Below the pieces are notes generated by a model that saw nothing but the letters and a program-made list of their open reading frames with translations, ran no database searches and was not told the origin of the DNA. DNA of 50,312 nt from Thermoactinospora rubra (GTDB lineage Bacteria > Actinomycetota > Actinomycetes > Streptosporangiales > Streptosporangiaceae), in the NCBI RefSeq assembly GCF_002093975.1, contig NZ_MSZZ01000064.1, positions 1-50,312 of the forward strand. Direction: 5' to 3'. A program made the translations under genes and the position numbers. Of this stretch, positions 7,019 to 15,400 are shown in pieces. Within the stretch, counting starts at the first letter, position 1. Each line of letters starts with the position of its first letter.

Positions 7019-7053
7019 GCCCCGGCCGCTCTCCGCGGATGGGGCCTCTTTTT
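7019..7053 (+). terminator. intrinsic terminator ending the transfer operon
   Basis: GCCCC (7019-7023) and GGGGC (7041-7045) close a stem with additional internal GC pairing, followed by CTCTTTTT. A real T tract is rare in this GC-rich sequence, which makes this the clearest classical terminator in the window. Confidence 0.6.
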
Positions 7054-7056
7054 GTC

Positions 7057-7085
7057 TTGCATATCTGACCTATCCAATGCATACT
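7057..7085 (+). promoter_or_regulatory. promoter of the ParB-like gene, probably leaderless
   Basis: TTGCAT (7057-7062), a 17-bp spacer and CATACT (7080-7085) form a good vegetative promoter in an AT-rich island. The expected start of transcription falls on or next to the ATG at 7092, so the mRNA would be leaderless. TTGTCTT is repeated at 7052 and 7085, close to the two promoter boxes, and could be a binding site. Confidence 0.5.
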
Positions 7086-7091
7086 TGTCTT

Positions 7092-7487
7092 ATGCAGAAC
7101 GCAACGGTTGTGAACCCCCTCGGGATCGACGTCTTCGACACCTCCGGCTACGCGCCGCTGCACGAGGTCCGCGACGAGGACAAGCTCGACGCCATCGCCG
7201 ACGACATGCGCCGACGTGGCTGGCACGGCCCGCCCCTGGTCGTCATGCGCGACAACCTGAGCTCCCTCACCGGCGTCCACCGCCGCGCCGCCGCCGAACT
7301 CGCCGAGCTGGAGGAGATCCCCGGCGTCGAGCTGGCGGACCTGTTCGAGGCGTGCGGCCTGGACATGTGGGAGATCGTCGTCGGCGACGAGAGCCTCGAC
7401 GACGAGGTGGCCCACAACGACTTTCGGCGCCTGCTCGACTACCTGCCCGAGGACGTCCGCGAGGCGTACGGCCTTGACATGCACTGA
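7092..7487 (+). CDS. ParB-like nuclease-domain protein
   Basis: A 131-residue protein. YAPLHEVRDEDKLDAIADDM, then GPPLVVMRDN and SLTGVHRRAAA correspond to the small ParB/Srx-like fold found alone in many actinophages, where the last block is the nucleotide-binding box (usually GxHRxxA). The acidic C terminus (85-131) is not part of the domain. I prefer the ATG at 7092 to the one at 7077 because the promoter fits it as a leaderless start. Stand-alone proteins of this family modify or bind DNA or nucleotides; the exact activity is unknown. The next ORF begins one base after its stop. Confidence 0.7.
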   Translation: MQNATVVNPLGIDVFDTSGYAPLHEVRDEDKLDAIADDMRRRGWHGPPLVVMRDNLSSLTGVHRRAAAELAELEEIPGVELADLFEACGLDMWEIVVGDESLDDEVAHNDFRRLLDYLPEDVREAYGLDMH

Positions 7488-7488
7488 C

Positions 7489-8220
7489 ATGCCACACCGC
7501 CCCCACGACATCTCCTGGCACGAGGAGTTCCTGGCCCAGGTCCGGGACGGGAAATCGTTCAGCGAGGCGATCAAGGACGTGGGGTCAACCAAGCAGACCC
7601 TCTACCAGCATTTCCAGGCGTTTCCCGACTTTCGCCAGCAGGCACTGACGTTGCGCCGCACGTCGGGACGCTCCAGGTCTGGTCCTCTACCGTACGTCCA
7701 CGGCCGAGAAAAACAGCTCGTCGGCCTGGCTATCGCCGGGCTCACGGTGGAGCAGACCGCCTACGTCCTCGGCGTCGCGTACCACACGGTGTACAACTGG
7801 TTAAGGCGGCACCCCAAGGCGCAGGCGACCATCAGGGAGAGGCGAGCCGAGCAGGGCCTCCCCAGCACCCGATCCCTCGACTGGCCGGTGGACATCGACG
7901 ACCTGCTAGAGCTGCTGCGATTGATCGCCTCCGGGCTGGATCTCCGCGCCGCCTGCGGACAGGCCCGCATCCCCGAGCCGACGCTGAAGCGATGGCGGCG
8001 CGGCTGGCCACAGGTCGATGCCCTCGTCGTCGCCGCCGCGGCAGACGGCCGACAGCGCGCTATCCGCCCCTACCGGCGGCTGGAATGCCCGGGACGGTAC
8101 TGCGGCACCAGCACCGGCTACGACTACGGCTGCCGCCGTACGGCCTGCCGAACAGCAGCCGTCACACGAGTCACCCAGCAGCGCGAAAGTGAAAGGAAAA
8201 CCCGTGAACGACCCGAGTAG
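7489..8220 (+). CDS. multi-HTH DNA-binding protein with C-terminal Cys motif
   Basis: A 243-residue protein with three helix-turn-helix-like units: SFSEAIKDVGSTKQTLYQHF (about 24-43), LTVEQTAYVLGVAYHTVYNW (about 85-104) and DLRAACGQARIPEPTLKRWR (about 148-167). The end contains CGTSTGYDYGCRRTACR, a variant of the GTxxGYxxGCRCxxC motif that recurs at the ends of actinophage and actinobacterial DNA-binding proteins. Repeated homeodomain-like HTHs suggest a regulator or a terminase-small-like binder. It lies between the ParB-like gene and another HTH gene with 17 bp overlap downstream. Confidence 0.65.
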   Translation: MPHRPHDISWHEEFLAQVRDGKSFSEAIKDVGSTKQTLYQHFQAFPDFRQQALTLRRTSGRSRSGPLPYVHGREKQLVGLAIAGLTVEQTAYVLGVAYHTVYNWLRRHPKAQATIRERRAEQGLPSTRSLDWPVDIDDLLELLRLIASGLDLRAACGQARIPEPTLKRWRRGWPQVDALVVAAAADGRQRAIRPYRRLECPGRYCGTSTGYDYGCRRTACRTAAVTRVTQQRESERKTRERPE

Positions 8221-8524
8221 CACCCTCGGCTATGAGGCCGAGAAGACCGACGTGGACGCGATCGTCTCCGACGTCCTGGCCAGCCTCGACGACATCACCG
8301 ACCTTGGCGAACGATACCACCGGCTGACCGCCGAGCAGGCCCTCTATGAGGCCGTCGTACGGCGCCTGGCCGAGCTGCGCGAGGAGACGGTGGCCCGCCT
8401 CAACATCGGCGACGGCACCGGCCGCCGCGCTGGCCGGATGAGCTATGAGCAGATCGCGCAGGTGATCGGCAAGAGCCGGGCCGCCGCCCAGCAGATGGTT
8501 GAGCGAGGCCGTGCGCGCCTGTAG
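8204..8524 (+). CDS. small protein with C-terminal HTH (sigma-like region 4)
   Basis: A 106-residue protein. The GTG at 8204 follows AAAGGA. The first 70 residues are acidic and helical; the last 30, MSYEQIAQVIGKSRAAAQQM followed by VERGRARL, form an HTH like sigma region 4 or a phage regulator. It is the last rightward gene before the convergent phage operon and ends 20 bp before a strong terminator. Confidence 0.65.
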   Translation: MNDPSSTLGYEAEKTDVDAIVSDVLASLDDITDLGERYHRLTAEQALYEAVVRRLAELREETVARLNIGDGTGRRAGRMSYEQIAQVIGKSRAAAQQMVERGRARL

Positions 8525-8543
8525 CCCGGACAGCACGAAGAAG

Positions 8544-8577
8544 GCCCCCGCCCTCTCCCGAAGGAGAGAGCGGGGGC
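8544..8577. terminator. bidirectional terminator between convergent operons
   Basis: GCCCCCGC (8544-8551) pairs with GCGGGGGC (8570-8577), and CTCTCC with GGAGAG inside, around a CGAA loop. It separates the rightward HTH gene from the 3' end of the leftward morphogenesis operon. Confidence 0.75.
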
Positions 8578-8608
8578 TTGCGCTTCCCAGGCTCGCTCAC
8601 ACCGTACG

Positions 8609-8857
8609 TCAAGGCGCGTGCGTCGTGAACCCCGCCGTCTCCGGGTCCGTCGTCGTACCCGCCACGATGGACGCCAGCAGGCTCGCCGCCGCGGCGCCCG
8701 CGGCGATCGAGCCCACCGCAGGCCAGGCGACGTCGAGGATGCCGACAGCGCCGGTGCCGATCGTAGCCAGCGCCGAGCTCGCGGCAGCCCGGATCATCCG
8801 CTCCAGGGCGTCGCCCCAGAAGTGGCCGGTCAGGAGTCGTCGGGTCGTCATGGTCAT
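8609..8857 (-). CDS. phage holin, r1t-like
   Basis: An 82-residue protein beginning MTMTTRRLLTGHFWGDALER with two hydrophobic segments (about 24-46 and 50-70) and a polar end. FWxDAxERxIRAxAxxALAxxG is the signature of the r1t holin family, small membrane proteins that form lesions so that the endolysin reaches the wall. The ATG at 8857 has GAGGTG upstream. It is the last gene of the leftward morphogenesis operon, next to the endolysin. Confidence 0.8.
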   Translation of the reverse strand: MTMTTRRLLTGHFWGDALERMIRAAASSALATIGTGAVGILDVAWPAVGSIAAGAAAASLLASIVAGTTTDPETAGFTTHAP

Positions 8858-8946
8858 CACCTCACGAGAGGTTGTAGGGCCCGGCCAGCCCCTTCGCCGG
8901 CCGGGAGTCTGTGTGCGCAGCAGGTAGAGCTGCGCCAATGGGTCGA

Positions 8947-9786
8947 TCACCCGCGCTCGGGCGCAGGGTCGGGGACGTCGAGCCGGACCGTGACGCTCTC
9001 GACCGCCGTCTCGATCTCGGTGCGGATCCGCTCGACCAAGGCCTCGACGTCGACCGCGGAATCCCGCCCCGCCAGAGCGTCGACCAGGGCGTCGATCGCG
9101 GCAGTCTGCGCCTGGAGCAGCGCGAGCACCTCGGCGCCGCGCTGGTAGCCCACCTTGGAGTAGGCCCAGATCTGCCTGAAGGCGGTCTTGGGGTCGATCC
9201 GCTGGCCGGGGGTCAGGATGCCCTCGCGGGCGGCCCACACGTCGTCTGGGACTTCGTGGGTGAGCCGTTCGTAGACGGCGTCGGCGATCTCTTTCGCGGT
9301 GGGCATGTCGTCCTCCTCATAGTCGGGGTTCCAGAAACCGGCGATCACGCTCGGGCCGCGCACACGGCGCGCACAGGTGTCAGCGGTGTTGCCCTCGATC
9401 GTCACCACGCGGCCGTCGCCGAGGTTCCGCTCGATCAGGCCCACGTGGTCGATCGCACCGATCGTGTTGGTGCCGTCCCAGTCGAAGAACACGATCGCCC
9501 CGGGTCGCGCGTACCGGCGGATGTTCTCGGCGGTGCCGGCATGCCAGAGGCCGAGCCGCTGCCCGTCCTGCGCGTGCCACACCGTGTAGGCTCGATCCCC
9601 GGCAGGCAGCACGGCGTCGACGTTGTCGGACTCGTGCGCCCAGTGCGTGATGCTCATGTCGCACCACGGCGCGTCCAGGAACTCCTCACCGTGCCGGGAG
9701 GCGTACTCGCGGGTGATCGGATTCGGCCGGCCGCTCATGCCCAGATCTGCGCGGGCGGCGGCCAGCATGTCCGCTGCGGTGCCCAC
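8947..9786 (-). CDS. endolysin with CHAP amidase/peptidase domain
   Basis: A 279-residue protein. The CHAP domain covers about 1-150: catalytic Cys42 in APWCDMS, His114 in IDHVGLIE and a supporting acidic residue Glu131 in VTIEGNTAD. It would cut peptidoglycan peptide or amide bonds during lysis. After a DDMP linker near 173 there is a second, helical region (PTAKEIADAVYERLTHEV, then GQRIDPKTAFRQIWAYSKVG) that resembles small proteins usually encoded separately beside actinophage lysins, so this looks like a fusion. The GTG start at 9786 lies one base after the previous stop. An upstream in-frame extension would overlap that gene and is rejected. Confidence 0.88.
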   Translation of the reverse strand: MGTAADMLAAARADLGMSGRPNPITREYASRHGEEFLDAPWCDMSITHWAHESDNVDAVLPAGDRAYTVWHAQDGQRLGLWHAGTAENIRRYARPGAIVFFDWDGTNTIGAIDHVGLIERNLGDGRVVTIEGNTADTCARRVRGPSVIAGFWNPDYEEDDMPTAKEIADAVYERLTHEVPDDVWAAREGILTPGQRIDPKTAFRQIWAYSKVGYQRGAEVLALLQAQTAAIDALVDALAGRDSAVDVEALVERIRTEIETAVESVTVRLDVPDPAPERG

Positions 9787-9787
9787 G

Positions 9788-9937
9788 TCAGGCCCCCTCG
9801 CCGTAGTACACGCCGTCCTCGCCGGCGGGGCCGTACAGCTCCTGGAGGACCTGCTCCTCGTCGGGCTCGGTCGGCCCCCACTCGTGCCGGTCCACCCCGG
9901 CAACGACTAGCTCGGCCTCGCTCTTGTCGCTCGTCAT
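9788..9937 (-). CDS. small acidic protein upstream of endolysin
   Basis: A 49-residue acidic protein ending GPAGEDGVYYGEGA. The ATG at 9937 follows GGAAGAGG at a good distance. A GTG at 9958 overlapping the upstream stop is an alternative start giving seven more residues. Similar short acidic ORFs often precede lysins in actinophages. Function unknown. Confidence 0.6.
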   Translation of the reverse strand: MTSDKSEAELVVAGVDRHEWGPTEPDEEQVLQELYGPAGEDGVYYGEGA

Positions 9938-9954
9938 CGCATCCTCTTCCGTTT

Positions 9955-10275
9955 TCACGTGCTGTCGTCGTCTTCGCTGCTCACCACGGGCACCAGTCCC
10001 GCGTCGCGCACTTGCCGCATGAGCCGCGCCACCTGCCGCTGCAACGCGTTGATCTGGCGGGCCTGCCGGTCGATCTCCGCCTGCATCCGCCGCAGCGCCG
10101 CCTCGTAGGCTTCCTCGGCCCGCTTGTAGGCGCCTGCCTCGATCTGCCGTATCGCGGCGCGGTCGTCCGCCTCCACCTTGGCCTGGCTCGCTTTCGTCGC
10201 CGCGCGGGCCGTGAAGTAGGCCGCGGCGACGGACGCCGCTGCGCCGATCACGGCGACGACGATCGCGGTGTCCAT
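9955..10275 (-). CDS. membrane-anchored coiled-coil protein
   Basis: A 106-residue protein with an N-terminal membrane helix (MDTAIVVAVIGAAASVAAAY) followed by an Ala/Arg/Glu-rich coiled coil (about 30-85). Its ATG overlaps the upstream stop. It lies within the lysis cassette; one-helix proteins with a long coiled coil resemble the i-spanin or antiholin type, but that is inference from position and topology only. Confidence 0.65.
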   Translation of the reverse strand: MDTAIVVAVIGAAASVAAAYFTARAATKASQAKVEADDRAAIRQIEAGAYKRAEEAYEAALRRMQAEIDRQARQINALQRQVARLMRQVRDAGLVPVVSSEDDDST

Positions 10276-10688
10276 CACAGCCGCCGCGGCTCGGGCCAGG
10301 AGGCGATCACGGCGACGAACCCGGCGAACGCCAGCCAGATCACCGCGGCCACGTAGCCGCGAGGGATCTCGCCGAGCAGCCAGCCCGCCAGGTGGAGGGC
10401 GCCCCAGCCGACTTTCAGTCCGGAGGCGGCGACGAACGCGAGCCGGTCTTCGGCCATGAACGCCTGGACGAGGCAGACGGCCCCGACCGTGGCCCAGGGG
10501 ATGGCCCACGCCCACAGGGGCAGCAGCGTGGCCAGGAAGGCGTAGGTGGGGCTGGAGGCCGCCGAGGGCGGGATGGCGACCATGCTGGCCGCGAACACCA
10601 GGTCCAGCAGGGCGAAGAACAGCAGCGCGCTGCCCCGGCGCCCGATGCGGGCCCGGACTGCTCGTATCCACCGGACGGCGCTGGTCAT
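10275..10688 (-). CDS. four-helix membrane protein of the lysis region
   Basis: A 137-residue protein with hydrophobic segments near 20-40, 50-72, 78-95 and 105-130, and a basic N terminus (MTSAVRWIRAVRARIGRRGS). Several actinophage lysis cassettes encode a second, multi-span membrane protein that may act as holin or antiholin. The start overlaps the previous stop by ATGA. No firm family assignment. Confidence 0.65.
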   Translation of the reverse strand: MTSAVRWIRAVRARIGRRGSALLFFALLDLVFAASMVAIPPSAASSPTYAFLATLLPLWAWAIPWATVGAVCLVQAFMAEDRLAFVAASGLKVGWGALHLAGWLLGEIPRGYVAAVIWLAFAGFVAVIASWPEPRRL

Positions 10689-11155
10689 GGCATCGGGATG
10701 ACGGTGATGTCACGGCTGGCGATGTCGGCGGTGTCGGGGTCGGTGCCGTTGCCGACGGCGTACATCGTGCGGGCGTAGTAGCGGCGACCCGGGGTGAGAC
10801 CCTCCAGCATGGTCACGTGGGACTGGTACTGAAATTCAGTGGATTCTGCCGGGCTGCCGGCGCCTCGCTCGTTGGAGGGCGCGAGGACCTCGGTGCCGCC
10901 GGAGTCCTCGAGGAACACCTGCGGGACGATGAACACTCTCTCCCCGGCGGAGTTGTCGCGGAGGCCGCCGCCGACGGTGATGCGGACCCGGCCGCTGGTG
11001 GGGGCGATGAAGAACACGCCGATCTCCGGGTTGCCCGCGACGTAGGTGACGCCGGTCGCGGCGATGTTGGTGATCAGCGTGTCGTCGCTGTTGTAGGCGG
11101 CCGGGGTGTGGGCGTCCGCGGTGCGGATGTCCTTCCCGACCGTGATGTCCGCCAT
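10685..11155 (-). CDS. phage tail/fibre accessory protein, beta-repeat domain copy 3
   Basis: A 156-residue protein. The core VFFIAPTSGRVRITVGGGLR, then TMLEGLTPGRRYYARTMYAV and IASRDITVIPMP is homologous to both halves of the protein at 11469-12389. The pattern of short beta strands and LTPGxxY turns suggests a beta-sandwich, probably a surface-exposed tail or fibre component. It ends in the start of the next gene. Confidence 0.65.
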   Translation of the reverse strand: MADITVGKDIRTADAHTPAAYNSDDTLITNIAATGVTYVAGNPEIGVFFIAPTSGRVRITVGGGLRDNSAGERVFIVPQVFLEDSGGTEVLAPSNERGAGSPAESTEFQYQSHVTMLEGLTPGRRYYARTMYAVGNGTDPDTADIASRDITVIPMP

Positions 11156-11192
11156 CGTGTCACCTCCTCGGCTAGGCGCCTGCTGGCGGGGA

Positions 11193-11447
11193 TCAGACGT
11201 CTTGGAGGACAGCCGCGCCCGCGAGAGACAGGTAGCCCGCGAGAGACAGGTAGATGGTGCCGACGGTCAGACCCGCGTCCTCCAGGGCGTCCTTGATCTG
11301 GCCCATGAGCGTGGCGAACTGGGTCGGATTCATGCCTTCGCCTGAGTTGACCGCTGTGCAGTCGATGCCGACGACGCCGTTGCTGATGCTGAAGATGATC
11401 GGCTCCTGGTAGGTCGTGGTTGCCGGGTTGGTCCACTGGTAGGTCAT
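11193..11447 (-). CDS. small tail-region protein with duplicated C-terminal motif
   Basis: An 84-residue protein beginning MTYQWTNPATTTYQEPIIFS. The sequence YLSLAG occurs twice in tandem near the end because of an exact 18-bp repeat (11218-11253). It lies between two proteins carrying the same beta domain, so it is probably a tail or fibre component. No family recognised. Confidence 0.6.
   Translation of the reverse strand: MTYQWTNPATTTYQEPIIFSISNGVVGIDCTAVNSGEGMNPTQFATLMGQIKDALEDAGLTVGTIYLSLAGYLSLAGAAVLQDV
11218..11253. repeat. 18-bp exact tandem repeat inside a CDS
   Basis: CCCGCGAGAGACAGGTAG is present twice without a gap. It adds one in-frame copy of YLSLAG to the protein, so it is probably a recent slippage duplication. 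Confidence 0.8.
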
Positions 11448-11468
11448 CGGATGTTCCTTCCTGCTGGG

Positions 11469-12389
11469 TCATGGGAGCGGGGCGACGAGGATTTCCCGCA
11501 CGGCGATGTCGGCGGTGGTGGTCCCGGCCGGGTCGTCGATGCGGACGTACTTGACGGCCGCCCAGTACTGCTGGCCCGGCGTGAGCCCGTCCAGCACGGA
11601 CTCGCGGCTGCCGTAATGGAAAGCGGCGGCCTGGTTCTGGGAGCCGTAGCCGCGCTCGGTCACCGACGCCTGGACGATGACCGCGCCCGCGCTGTTGGTG
11701 AGCCGTACCTCCGGACTGAGGAAGATCCGATCCGAGCCGGCGCTGTTGCCGAGGCCGCCGCCGACCACCAGCAGTACCCGCCCCGAGGTGGGGGCGATGA
11801 ACGTCACGGACACTTCGGGCGTGCCGAGGATGTAGCCGGTGTTGGCAGGGTTGTTGATCTGCGTGGAGTCCTGGCTCCAGACGGCGGGTGGGTAGTCCAG
11901 CGCGCGGATGGGCTGGCCGGCGTAGTTGCCGCCGAGCGGCAGGGGGCAGACGATCATCTCCCGCACGCCGATGTCCGCCGAGGTGCCCCCGGACACTTTG
12001 TGCAGCCCTTGCACGTGGTAGGTGCGGCCCGGCGTCAGCCCCTGAAGGAGGGTGGTTCTGCTGTGGTACTGGTAGTCGGCCGACGCGGAGCCGGAGCCGA
12101 CGCCGCGCGACCCGACGTCAGCGGCCAGCACGATCGCCCCGGCCGCGCTGTCCTGCCGCACCTGCGGGGCGAAGTGGACGCGGTTGGTGCCGCCGTTGTC
12201 CCTCATCCCGGCGCCGACGGTGAGGAGGGCCTGGCCGCTCGTGGGTGCCACGAAGGTGAACGCCAGATCCGGGCTGCCGGCCGCGTAGGCGGTGTTGGCC
12301 AGGTTGGCCAGGGCGGTGGAGTCCTGCATCCACACGGCGCGGGGGAAGTCGCCGGCCTTGATGGTGGCTCCGACGAGGGTGTCAGGCAC
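11469..12389 (-). CDS. tail/fibre protein with two copies of a beta domain
   Basis: A 306-residue protein made of two homologous halves of about 150 residues. Each has FxAPTSGxxLLxVGxG, then a variable strand pair, then LxGLTPGxxY and a closing xREMIVCPLP or xREILVAPLP. A third copy is the separate protein at 10685. Repeated beta domains beside a large tail protein suggest receptor-binding or fibre decoration. The start is GTG, 12 bases after the large tail protein's stop. Confidence 0.65.
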   Translation of the reverse strand: MPDTLVGATIKAGDFPRAVWMQDSTALANLANTAYAAGSPDLAFTFVAPTSGQALLTVGAGMRDNGGTNRVHFAPQVRQDSAAGAIVLAADVGSRGVGSGSASADYQYHSRTTLLQGLTPGRTYHVQGLHKVSGGTSADIGVREMIVCPLPLGGNYAGQPIRALDYPPAVWSQDSTQINNPANTGYILGTPEVSVTFIAPTSGRVLLVVGGGLGNSAGSDRIFLSPEVRLTNSAGAVIVQASVTERGYGSQNQAAAFHYGSRESVLDGLTPGQQYWAAVKYVRIDDPAGTTTADIAVREILVAPLP

Positions 12390-12401
12390 GCGCGTACCTC
12401 C

Positions 12402-15400
12402 CTAGAGTCCGTATCGGCTGACGCGGAACAGCTGCACCTGGGCGCCGCTGGAGTGGGATTTCACGACACCATTGACCGAGCGGATCACCGTGAACGTCTG
12501 GGGGCTGGAGGAGCCGCTGATATCCAGCACGGTCATCCGCTCGCCGCCGATCATCAGGTCGAACGGGAACTCCTCGTCATCCGTGGTCCACAGCGGCCCC
12601 GCCGAGGTGGCCACCGACAGCGACGTCGCCGTGGTGTTGATGCCGGCGGCGAGGGTGGAGGCGTGCGGCTGGTAGCGGTCCACCAGGTCTTCGGTGGCGA
12701 CGTTGCGTATCTGGACGGCGTCCACGTACGCCACCACCTGGCCATTCGAGTGCGTGTTGTCGACCTGGAACCTCACCTGGACGTTGTCGATGTCCGCGCT
12801 CAGGGCGCCCGTGACGGCGATGCGGGTCCAGGTGTCGGCCGCCGGGATACCGCTCACCGTCGTGGTGGCGAACCCGGTCGCCGAGATCTCGATACTCGTG
12901 ATCTTCGGGCGTGAGGCGGCCGGGATCCGGACGTAGCAGGAGATGGTGACCACATCACCCGACGTCCCGGTGCCGTCGACGTCCTGCCCCTCCGCGTAGT
13001 GCAGCGTCGAGGCGGCCGAGCGGGAGATGGCCAGCGACGCGGTCCCGGCGTACGCCTGGCCGGTGTCACGGGCAATCGACGTGTTGGCCCCCGCGACCCA
13101 GCCGGTCGTCGCGGTCTCGAAGTGACCGTTGTTGATCAGGTTGCCCGAGCCGTACACACCCGGCCGGTACGGCGACTCCGGCACACAGTTGAAGGTCAAC
13201 TGGTGCTCGAAGTTGCCGAGCAACTCGCTGTAGCCGACGACGATCTGGGAGATCGCCTCGGGCGGCAGCCAGGCGGGCAGGCCGGTGATGGCGAGCCGGT
13301 CGCCCACCTCGGCCAGCCGCAACGCCTGGGTCAGCGCGCTGTCACCGGCGATCTGCGGGCGGGACAGGTCCACGTGGATCTGGGGGTAGCGGGCTTCGTC
13401 GACGGTGCCCAAGTGCAAGCGCCACCCGGCTTGGTCGAACAGGTCGAGGTCGTACTCGACGTTGACCGTTTCGCTGACGTCGTAGCGGCCGACGCCGTTC
13501 GGCGGGGCCAGCACGGACAGGGTGCCGGTCTCCTGTACGGCCCGCGCCGAGGATCCTCCCTCGCGGCTGACGGTGACGTCGTTGCGGACGTTCTGGTCGT
13601 CGTCGACCGGGTCCAGGGAGTCGGCCAGGTGCTTGCCGCTGTAGGACAGCGCCACCCGCGCCGCCTGGTTGTAGAGGCTGCTCCTGGTCCTGTAGCCGAG
13701 GCCGAAGCAGTCGCGCGGCTCGTACAGCAGGCCGCCGTCCGCCTGCGCGCACGCTCTCACCAGGTCCAAGAAGGCGCCGGGGGCCTGGACGCCCATCCGC
13801 GTGCTGTCGTCCAGGTCCCCGATCGCCCGGAACGCGATCCCCTCCTCCTCGCACAGACGTTCGATCCGGCGTCCGGCGGTCTCGCCCTTCCACCCGGCGA
13901 GCTGCGCGCCCAGGTCGAACAGCGTGGTGACCGCGTTCTGCACGGTCACGTGGCCGATGCTGATGCCGTCGATCCCGCCACCCGGGCTGATGGTGACGGT
14001 GCCGATCCGCCCGAGCGTGTTGCCCGCGAGCGTGCCGTTGAAGGTCCCGCCGACGGTGGCGCCGGGCTCCAGCGTGCTGATGCTGTAGTCGATGTCGGCC
14101 CCGAACTGGTCCAGCTCGATGCTGACCCGCAGCAGCTCGCCGTTGACGTTGAAGGTGATGTTGCCGGTGGTGAACAGCTGCGTGCCACCGCTATCGAAGC
14201 CGCGCAGGCCCAGCGTGCCGCCGGTGCCGTAGAACAGCTCCCAGCGGCGGACGGTGCCGGTGCCGTACAACATCATGATCACTTCGCCGTTTTCGGCGCC
14301 GGCGGCGGGGACGTTCATCAGGAAGCGGATCTGGATCAGGCCGCCGGAGGTGTCGTAGCTGGGCACGCTGCCGGTGAAGCTCGCGCCGTTGAGGGTGACG
14401 ATCGGCAGCGAGCACGCGAACCCCTCGAACGCCGCGAACTCGGGGCTGCCGGTGAAGGTCATGCCGCCGTGCGTCGCCAAACCGGGCCCGGCCAGCTGGG
14501 CGCCCTGCTCGTCCTCCAGCGGCCAGTACGCCACGAGCGCGGCGGTGTCGCGCAGGATGGCCCGATACATCGCGCTGCCGTCGACCCTGGCTTGGCCGAG
14601 GCGGCGCATGATCCCGGCGGCCTCGATGGGGACGTAGACGTCGGTGCCGGTCTTGTCCCACCTGGACGGCCAGGCGGACACCTCGCCCCAGAACCGGTAG
14701 ACCTTGTTGGTGATCTCCGCCCCGTTCTGCACCGTCCAGGTACGGCCCGCCGAGTCGGCGAAGCTCGTGGTGCCCGCGGCCAGGTTGCGGAAGTCGGGGC
14801 CGGCCACGACGGTGCCGCCGATGCCGTTCCTGACCTCGAATCGGTGCACCTGCCCGGCCATCGCCCCGGTGACGAGGTCCTCCACCATGCCGAGCTCCAG
14901 CGCCGCCGTCGACGCGAAGATCGACGTGGTGCCCGACGTGACCACGGGGTCGCCGAGCTGGGCCCACGGCCCGTCCATCGATGGCGCGGTGTAGAACACG
15001 ACGGTGTGGCCGCCCGCCCCGTTGTTGACGTCAAGGGTCACGCGGAGCGCCTGCCGCCCGGAGGCGGGCGCGGGTACGGGGACGGTGGAGTTGCGGGTGG
15101 AGAGGTTGATGTTGCCGCCGTCCGTCGACCAGGAGAAGCTGAGCACCCCGTCGTGGTTCAGCCACCACGTCCAGCTGCGTTGACTGGACGTGTCGTACTT
15201 CCCGGCCAGGTCCTGCTCGCGCCGCCACGAGCCGAGCGTCACCTCCAGGCGGACGTCGATGTCGCCCGTGATGTCCAGGCTGGCGTGGTCAGGGGTAGTG
15301 ATCCGACGTCCGGTGGTGCCGTCCAAAGCGAGGTAGCTGGAGCTGCCGGTCAGGCTGGCGCGGATCTGCGTGTTGCGGCCCAAGATGCCGTAGTACGGCG

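Noticed and set aside
8858..8946. Gap between endolysin and holin with a 7-bp GC stem (8880-8886, 8899-8905)
   Set aside because: Short stem of a kind expected often at this GC content; no further sign of a terminator or gene.
11218..11253. Tandem repeat considered as a start of a CRISPR array
   Set aside because: Two units without spacers inside a coding frame; no Cas genes or spaced repeats were seen anywhere in the window.
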